DNA of 64,000 nucleotides. Origin: Scytalidium lignicola (Eukaryota; Ascomycota; Leotiomycetes). Both the position numbers and the translations under genes were made by a program. The stretch lies in the NCBI GenBank assembly GCA_002812745.2, contig NCSJ02000151.1, forward strand, positions 35,235 through 99,234, given 5' to 3'. The first letter of the stretch is position 1; each line of letters opens with the position of its first letter. A model generated the notes under the pieces. The model worked only from the letters and a program-made list of their open reading frames with translations, was not told the origin of the DNA and made no database searches. Positions 10,933-23,301 of the stretch are shown here, piece after piece.

Positions 10933-13212
10933 ATGTCTCTTCCTACTCCAGAAGTGCCCCTGGATCACGCCTGTTCAGCACTGTACAACAACATTCTCTA
11001 TTCCTACTCGAGTAATGCATTCCAGTCACTGTCGTTAGAGCGAGGTGCAGAATGGTTACAACTACCGATGGGCGTCTCCGTGGAAGGAGGCGTGTGTGTG
11101 AAGTCAACACCGCAAAATAGCAGTGCTGCAGCATTGTACATTGTTGGTGGAACGGCAAATTCGTCCGACTACCAAGGCCTACAACGATATTTGTTCGAAG
11201 AGGGAAAATGGGAGTCAATAACTCCAAATGTCCCCGTCACGCAGAACCGTCTCTGGCATAATTCTATATATATGAACAACTCGGATTCCCTTCTGGTATA
11301 CGCTGGGACGCAGGATGGCACTATGCATTTATCATCGCAGACATTCACCATCCAAGCATCCCCTCCCTACACGGTCCTAGCCTACGAAGCTATCGCCCCA
11401 CCCGCCATCTCACCCATACTGATCCCTTGGACAGAAGACGATGCCATGTACTGCGGTGGAAGCACTACTAACAACAAGATAATGACATTCAATCCTTCGG
11501 CATCATGGGTAGACACGGGCGCAACGTTAGCAGACCCATTTTACGACACATCATCAATCAAGGCAGTGGTGGTGGATGGAGATGATGGAAGCAAGAATCT
11601 CTACACATTCGACCTGACAACAACGCCTAACTCGGTAAACAGAACAGTTCTCCTAGGACCTGGCGGACAACCAATGCAGGATGCCCAACCAGTTCATTCG
11701 AAGCGTGCGATGGATTTGAAGGATAGGAGAGCGAAGAGAGATTTGACTGTCGCAAATTGGCCTGTGTACAACGACACGTTTGCTCCTGCCAACACAAGAT
11801 CTGATTATTCAGTGGCAACGGATGGGACTGGTTTGGTGGCCATCTCCGGTGGAAACGCGGACGACCCATTATGTTTGTTCCAAGCAAGGAATAATAGCTG
11901 GGAGAATGCAACTGCTGCGCTGGTTCTGAAGTCTCAAATCCCAATTTCAAATATTATATCAACGAGCGTTTCGTCCTCTTCGGCATCTGCAACACCATCA
12001 TCTACCTCATCCAAGTCAATTGCTTCTGCAACAGCATCTTCAACACCTTCACTATTACCAACCCCGATACAAAGTGATAAGGACCCTAAATTGCCCATGA
12101 GAATCCTTGGAATTGTTCTTGGGTCGGTGGTAGCTTTTGCATTCGCTATTTTATTGCTATCATTCTTGTTAAGGTGGCTTAAAGCAAGAAAGCTACATGC
12201 AGATGCTGGTCATCAGAGACGTTCAAGTGGAATCCCGGAGAAGTCCGATATGGATTTCGTAGATAGGGGTCTCCCGACAACGAGTTCTGCCAGATTCTAT
12301 TCACATGAGCCACAAACATCACAGGGTTCATATTCTTCAATGGCAATACTGATGGGCCGTGTGGGACATAAGAGAGGCAGTGAAAAGGGAGGAAGTGACT
12401 CAAGTAGTCAATTTAACAAGAAGTTCAACGGAGCAATCAGCAATCCAATACCGCAGGATATGTCTAAGTCGCCAGCATATCCCTTGAAGACTGCAGGGGG
12501 CATGTCACAGGAGAAGGAGATTCCTATGCCTCGTCCTCGGGTGAGCCAAAATGCCCAGCGTGAGAGCATGAGGCGGAGCTCAGGTTGGAACAGGTACTGG
12601 TCCGGCGGCAGTGCCCTTAATATTCTGGGATTTGGAGCCGGATCGCGGCGCACAACCTATGGCGAGACGGAGGGAAGTTCGCACTACTCTGAACCTCGAG
12701 TTCCCAGCCAATATACACAAGGCACTAGCGCAACGCAACCCTCGGCTATAGTTCCTCCATTAAAACTTGCTGGCGGCCCCGAGTTGAATAGCGTTGTATC
12801 AGCTTCTCCGCGATTTGCCAACTCTTCATCTGGCTTCCCTCTTACAAAAGAAATGTCGGGTCGAATTGAGCGCTCCGGCTCTGTGAGCTCGCTATCCACT
12901 TTCAACGAACATGATCGTTCCGATGCTTACTCCAGCGGTATTCCTGCCAGTATACACGAACAGCAGGACTCCTGGTTGCCATTCCAAGGGGGTTGGGACA
13001 GCAAGAAGGAGGAACCACGTGTTGTGAGTAACGCATACAGTGAGAGCGTTTACGCAGGTTCAGATCCGAGATCTTCGGCAGTTCAGGCAGCACAGTTCAT
13101 GAGAGAATCAAGGTTTCCCACTCCACCTGCTACTGGAAATAGGAACGGTAGGACACAAGAAGTGAATTCGGATATGAGTTGGTTGAATCTGGGTGGGGAC
13201 TCTAAAATATAG
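10933..13212 (+). CDS. Kelch-like single-pass membrane protein with long cytoplasmic tail
   Basis: Single-exon gene of 759 residues; the start ATG follows CAACA at 10928-10932, a good fungal context. Residues 1 to about 335 are beta-rich with repeated Gly-containing strands (LYIVGGTANSSDYQGLQRY, MYCGGSTTNNKIMTF, LVAISGGNADDPLCLF), resembling Kelch or galactose-oxidase-type propeller blades. A Ser/Thr/Ala-rich stalk follows (about 337-375), then one transmembrane helix near 391-415 (ILGIVLGSVVAFAFAILLLS) with positive residues after it (RWLKARK). The last 340 residues are low-complexity, Ser/Gly-rich and probably cytoplasmic. I see no clear cleavable signal peptide. Proteins of this architecture are, as I recall, sometimes labelled 'pre-mRNA splicing factor CLF1' in fungal annotations; nothing here resembles the HAT-repeat Clf1, so I would not carry that name over. 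A surface sensor or cell-wall-associated role is possible but unproven. Confidence 0.8.
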   Translation: MSLPTPEVPLDHACSALYNNILYSYSSNAFQSLSLERGAEWLQLPMGVSVEGGVCVKSTPQNSSAAALYIVGGTANSSDYQGLQRYLFEEGKWESITPNVPVTQNRLWHNSIYMNNSDSLLVYAGTQDGTMHLSSQTFTIQASPPYTVLAYEAIAPPAISPILIPWTEDDAMYCGGSTTNNKIMTFNPSASWVDTGATLADPFYDTSSIKAVVVDGDDGSKNLYTFDLTTTPNSVNRTVLLGPGGQPMQDAQPVHSKRAMDLKDRRAKRDLTVANWPVYNDTFAPANTRSDYSVATDGTGLVAISGGNADDPLCLFQARNNSWENATAALVLKSQIPISNIISTSVSSSSASATPSSTSSKSIASATASSTPSLLPTPIQSDKDPKLPMRILGIVLGSVVAFAFAILLLSFLLRWLKARKLHADAGHQRRSSGIPEKSDMDFVDRGLPTTSSARFYSHEPQTSQGSYSSMAILMGRVGHKRGSEKGGSDSSSQFNKKFNGAISNPIPQDMSKSPAYPLKTAGGMSQEKEIPMPRPRVSQNAQRESMRRSSGWNRYWSGGSALNILGFGAGSRRTTYGETEGSSHYSEPRVPSQYTQGTSATQPSAIVPPLKLAGGPELNSVVSASPRFANSSSGFPLTKEMSGRIERSGSVSSLSTFNEHDRSDAYSSGIPASIHEQQDSWLPFQGGWDSKKEEPRVVSNAYSESVYAGSDPRSSAVQAAQFMRESRFPTPPATGNRNGRTQEVNSDMSWLNLGGDSKI

Positions 13213-14331
13213 GATCTCCTTTTTTATAAGCTACCCGACGTTCTCTTGCTCTCACTATCGTCCATGCGACATCCACAACATCTACAGCCGCTCCCTTACA
13301 GAACTACATCTATTACATACTACACATGATGACATTTCATGCACGGCTATCTCGCATACCATATACCCAATACCCAACCATACACACGATGATCAACATC
13401 TTATGTCTTATATCAATGCTTTTATTTATTTTCATTTAGCGAACCTGCATATCCACTTGCTTGTCATATATTTGTTTGCATCTCCGGCAACGGAGCAGGC
13501 CAAAAGCAGTAGACGGATCACCTCCACTATTCTCTTTCTCTTGCCTCATCCGTTGTCCTGGGACATGTTTCTCATAGGCATCTCTCTCTTGACCCCTTTC
13601 CATTTATTTGGTTTCTAGTTGCACACGTTCCTATAAGGTGCAGCATGACGGAGTTAATCGCACTCTTAATGTTTCCGTTAACATTTTTTTTATTGCTGGG
13701 AAAGACGTTCAGGAGTTAATGGGGGGTTTTCCTTTGCTGTAGCCACTCTCTGTAAACCCTACATATTCATTGTTTGTGCGAGCATTTCCCCTTGAACGGG
13801 ATTTCGGGATGTAATGCTTAATTGCAGGGGCATCTATTTTAGCAGTTGTCACTCCTTTTTTCTTGATATGTGCCTGTGCAGAGGCAGGCGCCCGGTCTAT
13901 CTTATATCTTAGAGGAAATCTAGTGTAGATAATGAGATAGAGTAAGCAAGGTACGGTTTTGAAAAAAGATTGTCGTGAAATTACTTTGACTTTTGCATCA
14001 TACTTTGAAGTGTATCGTGTTATAGTATACCTTGTGATAGATAGGTTGGGATGTCTCACAAGTTGTGTCACATGACGAGGTCATATGAGCATTTGCATCT
14101 ACCACATTTACGTTGACACCCTACAACAATTCTTATTGCAGAAGCTCTGGATCTCCCTCTGACATGCAACAAAGAGATCCCCAGAACACAAAAATGGGTC
14201 TTGGCAGTGAAACCAACCCCTATCACACAGCTTGTCATTATTATTGGCTGGAATAGGGGAGGTTTACTTCTGGATTCACGCTCACACACCAAAATAATTT
14301 CTCCCACCAGTTTCCAAGTTCCAAAGATCTA

Positions 14332-15480
14332 ATTCTCCTCTTGACCCCTGATTTCTTGCCATTTCCCCGTCTTCCTTGACATCTTCTCAAAATGAAGCTT
14401 TTTTCGGAAAAAGTATATAGGTTTTTCTAGATGTGCAACAAAACTCGTTGTATCGGTTCTTGGCATCTGTTAACGTTTGTTACTTTTGTTGTTGATTAGT
14501 CAGGGGAAATCGAAGGTGTGCGAAATCTGTATCTAATCAAGGGAGAGAGAAAGGCATGCTGTGGAACTTAGATTTAGGTCTGGGAAATTTTTATTCACCT
14601 CTTAACCGCAGTTTTCGTCCCATTCTCCCGTTGTTGCTTCGACCCATGCAAAAATTGAAGCTTTTTCAGAAAAAGTATATACTTTTCTAGATATGCAACA
14701 AAAATTGGTTTGGAAATAACAGGGTTTGTTGGCTGGTTCCTTGGTATCTGTTCCTTTCTCGGACAGGTTCTAGAAATCCATCCTTATATAGAGTAGAAAT
14801 TTTGTTGTTTAACCCGACTTTATTGTTTTTGGTTGAAACCTTTTTATTCATCTCATCCTCTTGACCTCAGTTTCCCATCAATTCCCTCCTTTTTTTGACG
14901 CTCGAATGAGGCTATTCAGGAAGTGTATACTTTTTCAGACATGCAACAAAATCTTGTGGTGGTATGTGTCGAGTCTTGGCATCTTTCGTCTTTCTATATC
15001 TCTTCTTGTTAGCCAGATAGAGTCAATAGAACGCTAGATCAAACGGAGAAGAGAGGTATACCGTTCAGCTTAAGTTATGGAGACTTGGAAGTTATTCATC
15101 TCTTGATCCTAGATTCATATCAATTCCCTTTTTTGATGCTCAAATGAGGCTTTTCAGAATGTATATACTTCCCAGACGTGCAACGAAACTTTGGAACAGT
15201 GTGTTGATCCTTGGCGTCTGTTAAACTAGGGAATCAGAAGAACGCTAAGTCAACATAGTAGAGAAGCTTACTGTTTAACTCAAATTCAGTGTTGCAAGCT
15301 ATTCATTTCTTAATCCTCGTTTCCTAGTCCATTTTCTTCTGACCCAGTATTTTGAAGCCCTTTCAAAACAAAAACAAAAGAAGATGTATATATTTGCTTC
15401 CTCAGAAATGTAACAGAAATATGTGACGCCAATCCTGGAGTCACTAGATGGAGACTGAGAGCCTCACTCTGACGTGCAAC
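14332..15480. repeat. Degenerate tandem array, five ~210-260 bp units
   Basis: Five diverged copies lie head to tail. Each has, in order: a pyrimidine-rich block starting CTCTTGACC or CTCTTAACC; a GAAGCTTTTTC-like or GAGGCTTTTC-like block; a TATA-containing palindrome (best in copy 2, AAAAGTATATACTTTT at 14670-14685); a (T/C)AGA(T/C)(A/G)TGCAACAAAA-like block; then CTTGGCATCTGTT or a variant. Cores are near 14394, 14655, 14905, 15143 and 15352. Partial copies of the TGCAACAAA block occur at about 14164 and 15475. Units shorten and diverge to the right. No coding capacity is seen. The type of element is unknown to me. Confidence 0.75.
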
Positions 15481-18400
15481 AAAAAAAAAATTTGGCTAGT
15501 GAAATGCGGGATAACAGATAGTAGTACTGTTCTGAGGTATCCCGCTTCGTGAAGTTTTCTAGAACATTGTGAACCCCAGCCAGGCACAAAAGTCAAGCCC
15601 AAACCCCCCAACCTCAAAGGAAAAAGGAAAAAAAGAGAAGTAAAAGACAAGAACCAAAAAGGGTTATCAGTCACGATGGTCTAATATGCAATTACATAAT
15701 GTATCCCCCGAATTGAAGTGGTTTTTTCTTGAGATTCTAAAATAGATCCACTTATAATGAAAATGAAACTTTACCCCTACAAGGTTGGGTAAGTACGGAC
15801 GTACAACACCACTTTTCCTCCTAGGGTACAAGTCTCCATTAGGTCGGTCCCCATGGCAAGCATTACTAAAACGCGCTTTTTTTCTCTACTAAGTAATTCC
15901 TCTCTACTCAGCAGACGCGTAACAACATCTGAATCAGTTTATGCAAAAAAAGACCTATTTATTTTTGTCAAAAACTTTTCGTTGGTTAAGGGGGGTTGGG
16001 TGGGGAGAGGATGGGAAGGTTATGGCGTAGGGGAAGGCGGAGGCAAATCACAAGGGAAGAAAAAAAAAATAATGAATTGAACGGTCCCTCCGTCTCTCCA
16101 TCTCCTTCCCCAATTTGCCCCTAGATCAGAGTCGTAATTGGGAAGGAGATAGTCTGACCATCACATTCTGAGCGGCCCCCCACACTTATTGTGTCTCGGA
16201 ATAGAAGTGTATTGACCGGTAGTAATCCGGGTATAGAACCTCGGATCGGGACGCCGTTCAAGGATTCTGTTAATTTATATGACGGGCTTGAAAAACAAGG
16301 GTAGTGGATAGTCTCCTTTTTGTCTTGGCTCTTTTGTAGTATTTCTAACAGAGAGAGAGAGAAAATGAAAGATTAGTGATGCTGACAAAGAGCGTTATTG
16401 GTCTGATTGACTCAATCACTAGAGGCTCGAGGCTCAAAATCAAATAAGTGTCAAAGCACTGGTGGTACAAACAAGGAATATTCTGACAATGCGGCTCATC
16501 CTCATCTCACCCGTTATTATTCCTATTTTGTTCTTCTATTTTTGAAGTCCTTATGAATTTTGTTGCCAAGAAATCAATTTGCATGGTACACTGATTTTAT
16601 GGTGTGTTGTTGTGGCAAATAGGTAAGAACAAAGTACATCTTTTTTGGTCTCAGAAAACTCTGAAACATAAGATGTTATCAGCTGTCATCAGCCACTCTC
16701 TAGATGCTCAGATGGGCGTTTGCCTCTCTAAGTATTGGCCAGCCCATAATCAGTGAGATTATGCCTTCTAGAATCCTTCCGGATTACTCTTGAATTTACT
16801 CTTAAATCCCACAGAACGAATATGTGCCAGTTGACCGACCTATACCTCCGTATTGTCGTAATACCATCCTGGTGGCGTGGGAGGTCATTACTAAGAAAAT
16901 TGTTGGAATGAGGACGTGAGAGCCTGATCTGTCGGACTAGCCGATGGACCGCATACGTGGACATACACATTGCGAGTTGGAAAAAAGAATACCAGAATTG
17001 TTTCACCAATAACCTACCTTTTGCCTTCTTGGAAATTCCGTGAGGTCCTGGGTTTTTGCTCCATCTAAGGCACACTTGGAAGAAAGCAAGGCTTCTTAGA
17101 GAAGAACTTGGAGATGGAGCCTAGAACTGTGGAGGACCTTCCAGGCCCCGATGGATGGGCGCGAAGCCACCCAGAAGCGAGGCGTCTCGGGCTTCACGGC
17201 AGAGATAGCGTGGGGTGGTGAGGGTAAGGAGAGTTCACGTATGGATTTATACAGTACCATGTAGGGCCCAGGGCCAAACGCAACCCGGGGCAGGATGTGC
17301 ACATAGAACTAAAAGACTGATGGTGAACTACGTCTATCCTGGTTTATTCCTAGGGAATGATGCGGGATGAGCCCCTCGGCCCTTAGGCCACCTGGAGATG
17401 GGGGAATATGGACGGACTTTTGCTTCCATACTTCGATCCTCGGTCTTACCTGAGTTGCCGAGAATAGTAGAATGGTCTCAAAGGACTAAGAGACAGACTT
17501 CGACGCTCCCGCNGCAGCTGTAGCTGCAATAATACACCAAGAGGAGCTCAGAGATGGGGGGATGGAGCAAGTTCAACAAGCAACTGTCATGGATATCCAT
17601 GACATGACCCGTCCAGTAGAGCAGGATTGTATCTCGAACTACTTACTGTACTGCTCTTCGATCCTTGCAGAGGTCCACAGCCAACAGCGAGACTGGGTAA
17701 GAAGCCATAGATTGTGCAGGAGCAGCAGTCAGGGGAAAGTAGGCCGTCGATTCCGCGGGGTGGGGGAGATTCACCGGCTTCCATGCAGCAAAGGAATCCT
17801 TCTAGAATAGTGAAATTTCCGGGGTGGCTGTAAATGTGACAAGAGTGTGCAGAGTGCAGATTCGCTCCCAGGTTGGCACTTTAAGGGCCCGCAGAGCTGG
17901 TACCCAGTTTTCAGCATCTTCCATCCCATAAACCATCACCTGTGCAGGCGGCCGCTGCAGCTAATTAACATCCCATCAGATGCCGTGACAGGACCACCGA
18001 AGGCCGGGTCCCAGAGCGACTGTCCAGACAGCTTTTTTTGGGGCAAACCGTTGTCATCACCCGATTCGTCACATTGGCCTCCATCAATGCTAGTAGTATT
18101 TTCAGAGCGTTGTTGTGCAGAAGGAAACAGGAGAGGAGCAGGCAATCCAAGTGAGTGTCAGAGAAAAGAGGTGTTGGACGTTTCTTTGGGGCCAATGGAG
18201 AGGCTGCACTAGGGCGTGGGCAGAGGGCCGCGTGTGATTGGTCAATCATGACTACACCTCGCATTCCCTTTTCGAAACCATGTTCTAGAAGAAGACCATT
18301 GGGGATTCCATGCAGGCTGGCACCGAAAAAAGGCTGTAGCTCGCAGCAAGCCAGCGAAGAAGCAAAAGCTGGCGGTGGCGGCACAGCGAGGCTGATGAGA

Positions 18401-20440
18401 TGCAGAAGATGGACGACATGAATGATATGATAGGATTCGAGGAATTTAGCTGCCGGCTAGTGCTGTTGCTCTGCGGTGCAGTTCTGGCAGCAACTGAGTT
18501 CGGTAACATTTTGGTTGTACAAAGTAGAAGAGCTCGGGCCGGCCATCTGTATTCTTCCTGCCGAGGAGGTCTGAACCCCCAGCGCAGCAGATACAGTACC
18601 GTACATCCATATTGTAAATCTGCTCCGTGGACAAGAATACGATGCATACAGTAAGCCAGGACATTTCGTGGACAGCCCTGTCTCTACCCCTCTACTACCT
18701 TGTGGTCGTGGGGTCCAGAAACTGCCGCGGGAAGAAAACGAAATGAAAAGTTAATCTGGGAATAACCTAAGACCATTCCTGAAGTAAGCCGTGCAAGGTC
18801 CGTGATGGAAGCATAGTACTGTACCGTATCGGTGCGACGGGTATAGTACGGTACCTGGACACAGGAGAGAGAGTAGACGGGCTGAATGCCGTGCAGAGGA
18901 GGGGAGTAAGTTACGTCCGTAGACGAGGGAAGAAAAAGAGATGCGGTAGAGCTGGTTGGCGATGGGGCTGCAGGGTTTGGTAATCATTTAGATGTTATAA
19001 GTTAACTGAAGTTAAGTTAGTTTTGAGGGTCGCTTTTGCCTACGACCTACCGGTATTGTACCGTACTGCAGGAGCTACTGTCGAGGTACATGTACAAGTA
19101 GGGATATACACACCAGTAAGTATCTCCAGTAGGCCAGGGCGACTAGTGAAGAAGCTCCAGCTGCAGGTTCGAGGTTCTGCGTCTTCCCAGTGGTGGGTTC
19201 CGGGGCTCTTGGGGCTGTAGCTACAGTACTATGGTGCTGTACTTTCTCCGTGCCGAGTGGTGGTCGTTACGAAGAACGGGCGTGTCAGGGGGAGGAGAGA
19301 AGGAGAGGTGGTGGCTGACGGGCAATAAATGCGAGATCGGGATGCAAATCCCCATCGAGACAGCCAGTGTGGAATGCGACTGAAGGGGTGAACTTGAACC
19401 AGATCACGGTCGCAGGCTTCCTGGACATTTGGGGTTGGTTCCCCGAACACCAGCTTTGCAGAAAGGACCTGCCGAGCCGAGAATCGCGGATCATTCAGAA
19501 GTTCTGCATTGCTAAACACCCGATCTTTTTTGGTGTGAGAACAGAGAACCAGAAGTCTTTCTATCCCGCACGGTACCTGGGATGGTTCATGATGCTCTCT
19601 CTCTCTGTTGCAATGAGACGGACCAGCCGGTCTTTTGCACCATGGAACGATCGTCCAGTATTACTGTATTATCATTATTATTACTATTATCATCATCACA
19701 GTACTGAAGTTAAACAAAGTACAGTGCTGACAGAGTTGCAATGGGCCAGGACCAACTCCCACTTGTCTTCTGACGCCCGCCGCTGGGTGTGGACCGCCAT
19801 CACCGAAAGACAATGCCTGTGCAGCACCAGACCCCACCGCGGGCTTCCAAGCACCTCCACTTGCGCGCTCTCTCTCTCTTTTCTCGTTTCTCTCGCATTT
19901 CATCGCACCATTGCGGAAAGACGGCGCCGTGGAAGGGTTGAGTGTAAGAAGCATTGCTCACGGTCGAGGACGAGGAGAGTTGGCCGAGAGATGATTGCAG
20001 CCGGTTTGGTGGGTATAAGTTAGGCGTAGTCATCAGTTAGAAGAGCAGAAGTTCAGCGTTCCAGCCCTGGTCGGTCCCATGGCTGCTTTTCCTGCAGCAA
20101 CGCCAGCAGCAAGCATCCCCACGCTGGCTTGCTGGGGGGGGACANCGGAGGGTGTTCACCACCATCTTCCATCCTCCATCCACCATCCATCCTCAAGCTA
20201 CCGTAGCGTAGATCAAGCATCATCAAAAAGGCTCGAGGGACCCCCCCGACCCAGCCCGCCTGCAATCATCACGAATGAGGGGACTGCAAGCGCCTTCGGC
20301 CAATACTAAAATACTGTAGACTAAAGCTCGTTCTTGCAAGCTCCTTAATACGGTGCAGACTACCTAGACAAGACGTCTGATGCTGCAGAGGCAGGCAGGC
20401 ACCTTACGATCGCAGACACCGGCACCTCTATCACCAGCTC

Positions 20441-20479
20441 TTCTCCTCCTCCTTCTCCTCCTTCTCCTCCTCCTCGACC
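20441..20479. repeat. CT-rich trinucleotide tract
   Basis: Imperfect CTC/CTT trinucleotide run in the upstream region of the bHLH gene. Confidence 0.8.
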
Positions 20480-21218
20480 TCTTTTCTGGCCTTCTCCCTC
20501 TTCTCCCCGTTTCTTCATCCACCTTCTGCCTCAGCATCGCCCACGGTCGTTTCCATCGCCCCGCGACTCTCTGTGGGCTGGAAAGGTCACCAGGCGGCGA
20601 ATCTTGCTCTGCTGTACAGTACGGTGTATATGGCAGAAGAGCTGCGACGCTTGAGCAACCATTGTCTCTCTCTCTTATCCACAGCTCTTTTTCGCGTCCG
20701 TTCACCCCATCTGTATTCGTCTCCGAAAGGAGCATCGCGCGCAATCTCAAAAGTATTACGAAAAGAGCAAGCGGGGCCCGATTTTTTTTCTCTCTCTCTG
20801 CGTAGCTTTTCTAAATCTTTTTGGAACCGTTAGCTGCCGTTAGCTAGATTTGATATCCTGCCGGCACTTCGACCGACGCTTTCTCTTCTATCCGAGGACA
20901 CTACGGGCTAGGGATCTCCAACCAAAGAATTTCTTCACCTTCTCCTCCTCCTCTTCATCACCAGAACCAGAATTCACCATCTCGGTGGAAAATCGTCGTC
21001 GGTTTCGCCGAGAACGAGATCGCGGCCAGGTACATGGATTAAGCTCCCAAACGATCCAAATTATCTCATTTTCAGTGGGCACCCGCAATCGCACTTATCT
21101 AAACGACCTTGAGGGCCTGTGTCCAGCCGCACGCGCCCGCCAGTGATCGCGACTCTTCCATACCAACGAACCTGCAAATTCTGGATTCCTACCCCGAGCC
21201 AATCTGGCTTCTGTGGTG

Positions 21219-23301
21219 ATGATGGATTCATCCAACATGTGGAATGGGGAAGATCCCACCCTGCCAACGTCGTCTCACGATGATTTTCAACAATTCCTCG
21301 ACATGAACCTCGGCGAGAGCCTCAATTTCGAATACCACGACTTCAACTCGCAGCAAGGGCAACAATTGATGCATGGAGATGGCGGAGAACAGATGGATAC
21401 GGCAATGGCGAATGACGGCATGGGAATGCCACAAAAGGATGCAATTATGCAGGACCATATGACCCCGATGACAATGCCTACCTCACACCCCACTATTCCA
21501 AGTGCCAGCCCGATGGCGCATGAGCATCCAGCCACCGAGAGCTTGGTGGAATTGGACGCCCAAATCCAATATCTACAACAACAGAGGCACCAGCAACAAC
21601 AGCGCCAACTACAAGAGCAGCAGCGCAATTTTTATACCCAAAATGGCATCATCCCCCCAACACCGAACAGCATGGAGATGCATGGCCAGAATGGTCAGTT
21701 CTATTCGCAGTTGGATAACCAGCAACAGGCTATGTATGAGAGGTTTAGGATGCAACTCAAGGAGCAAGATGTTAGTCTTAAGCTTGTGATTTTATGAACC
21801 CTCCCCCCGTTGGCATTACTGATGATGTGGACAATAGTTGGCCTTTACGCCATTGGTATCCCCGGCTGTCACGCCCCTAGATAGCCAATTCAATATTCCT
21901 GAATATACGGTTCCTGGAGCTTACTTCAGCCCGTTGAGCTCTCCGGCACTGCATGCTCAAAATGAACATGCGGCATATGACCCGCGATTAACGGGAAATT
22001 CAACCAATTCTCCTATCGACATAAATCTCGACTCACACTCAGCACCACCGAGCTCTGTGATCCATTCTACAAAAATCGGTAGAAACGCCTCTCAGAAGCA
22101 GAGAACCACCCGCTCTGTACGGCAGTCACCTATTGTCAAACCAAGACGGAAGAAGGCTGGCTCAACTGCAACGATATCTGCACAAACCCTCAGCGATATA
22201 ATGGAACCAACGAATGGTAACAACGATATGACAAAATTACCCCCTTCGTCTGCAGCAAGCACAGAAAGTTCGGAAAACGACTCCATATCCCCAGAGCATC
22301 TTTCGGACATGGCCCCGCCTCCATTACCTCCCCCTGGATCGGCTGGAAGGTCACCATACATACCCGCCCAAAAGGAAAATGGAAGACCGCGTGCCTTAAC
22401 TCTGGGATCGCCTGCTACTCCAGCCTCGTTAATGAGAATTACAAAGTCACCTTCAGTCATCCAACCATCCAATCCCGATGCGGATATTGATAATGACCAG
22501 GCGATGGGAGGGTTTAGTTTGCCAGAGGCTGTCAATTCCAACAGGATACCTGTAACACGGAAAGACACGCAGTCCTCGGATGGCCAGACTACACCAACCT
22601 TGAATTCGAGCGGTGCTAAGACTCCTGGTCTCCCACCTTTACCCTCACCTGCTCTTCAGAGACCAAAAACGGCAACATCCGCAAGCCAGAGTCCAGTTAT
22701 CGAAGATATGAATGCTGCTAGCCGAAGAACTCCTCAGGGGTCTAGTCGTGGACCGAAGAAGCGAATGAGCAGCTCCGTACTTGTATCTCCAGCTTTGCTC
22801 CCTAAGATATCACCAAGTATTAAGCCTCTCCTGCCTGGAGGCGCTAGTGTATCGGAGGATACGGCATCTTACCTTTTGGCTTCAAAGTCTAATTACCAGA
22901 ATATTCTCGAGGGAACACACCTTCCTGGTGTTTCATATCCTACCGAGCTGTCGACTAATTTAACTTCAAAACGAACTTCTCACAAGATTGCAGAGCAAGG
23001 ACGACGCAATCGCATCAATTCTGCTCTTCAGGAGATTGCCACATTATTACCTCGCTCGAATAACAAAGATAGTGGTGGTGAAAAGAGTGGGAGTGGTGAT
23101 GCTGGAGAAAAGGATGCAGAAAACGGGCAGCCAAGACCGGCACAGAGTGCAAACAGCAAGGCCAGTACTGTGGAGTTAGCTATTGAATATATAAAGCAGC
23201 TCCAAAAAGAAGTCGCCGAGGCTACCAAGAGGGCAGAGGAAGCCGAAAAGAAGCTTGGAGAAAAACTTGAGTGCGTGGAGAAAAGGTCCCCTGAATCATA
23301 G
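21219..23301 (+). CDS. nuc-1: bHLH transcription factor, NUC-1/Pho4 (PalcA) type phosphate regulator
   Basis: Nuclear activator of phosphate-acquisition genes in filamentous fungi, normally controlled by a Pho80/Pho85-type cyclin-CDK. There are two exons: 21219-21770 and 21838-23301 (67-nt intron with GTTAGT donor and AATAG acceptor), giving about 671 residues. I start at the first ATG of the MMDSSNMWNGEDP reading. The N-terminus has a Gln-rich, coiled-coil-like stretch (about 112-145). The junction gives QDLAFTPLVSPAVTPLDSQF and then YTVPGAYFSPLSSPAL, which I associate with NUC-1/PalcA proteins. The middle is Ser/Pro-rich with many SP/TP sites suited to CDK control. The bHLH begins near residue 565: HKIAEQGRRNRINSAL (basic region and helix 1), a loop rich in Gly/Asp/Lys, then KASTVELAIEYIKQLQ (helix 2) running into a heptad-like extension. 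The His, Glu and Arg residues of the basic region suit CACGTG-type sites. Confidence 0.85.

Larger units (their letters stand above)
13213..21218. other. 8 kb intergenic region with a tandem array and NUC-1 gene leader
   Basis: No protein gene is supported; open frames here are short, often start at GTG or TTG, and lack protein-like composition. Contents: the 3' flank of the membrane-protein gene; a degenerate tandem array (about 14.33-15.48 kb, listed separately); an unremarkable stretch at 15.5-18 kb; many GTAC palindromic words at 18.5-20.6 kb; a CT-rich trinucleotide tract at 20441-20479; and a pyrimidine-rich leader just before the bHLH gene. Confidence 0.6.

Noticed and set aside
16728..17075. 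115-codon minus-strand open frame
   Set aside because: It starts at GTG with no ATG, has no recognisable motif, and no flanking splice sites extend it into a gene.
19367..20023. 218-codon plus-strand open frame
   Set aside because: Composition is unlike a protein (His/Tyr runs from a TAT/CAT repeat, Arg-rich end); microsatellite and GTAC words run through it.
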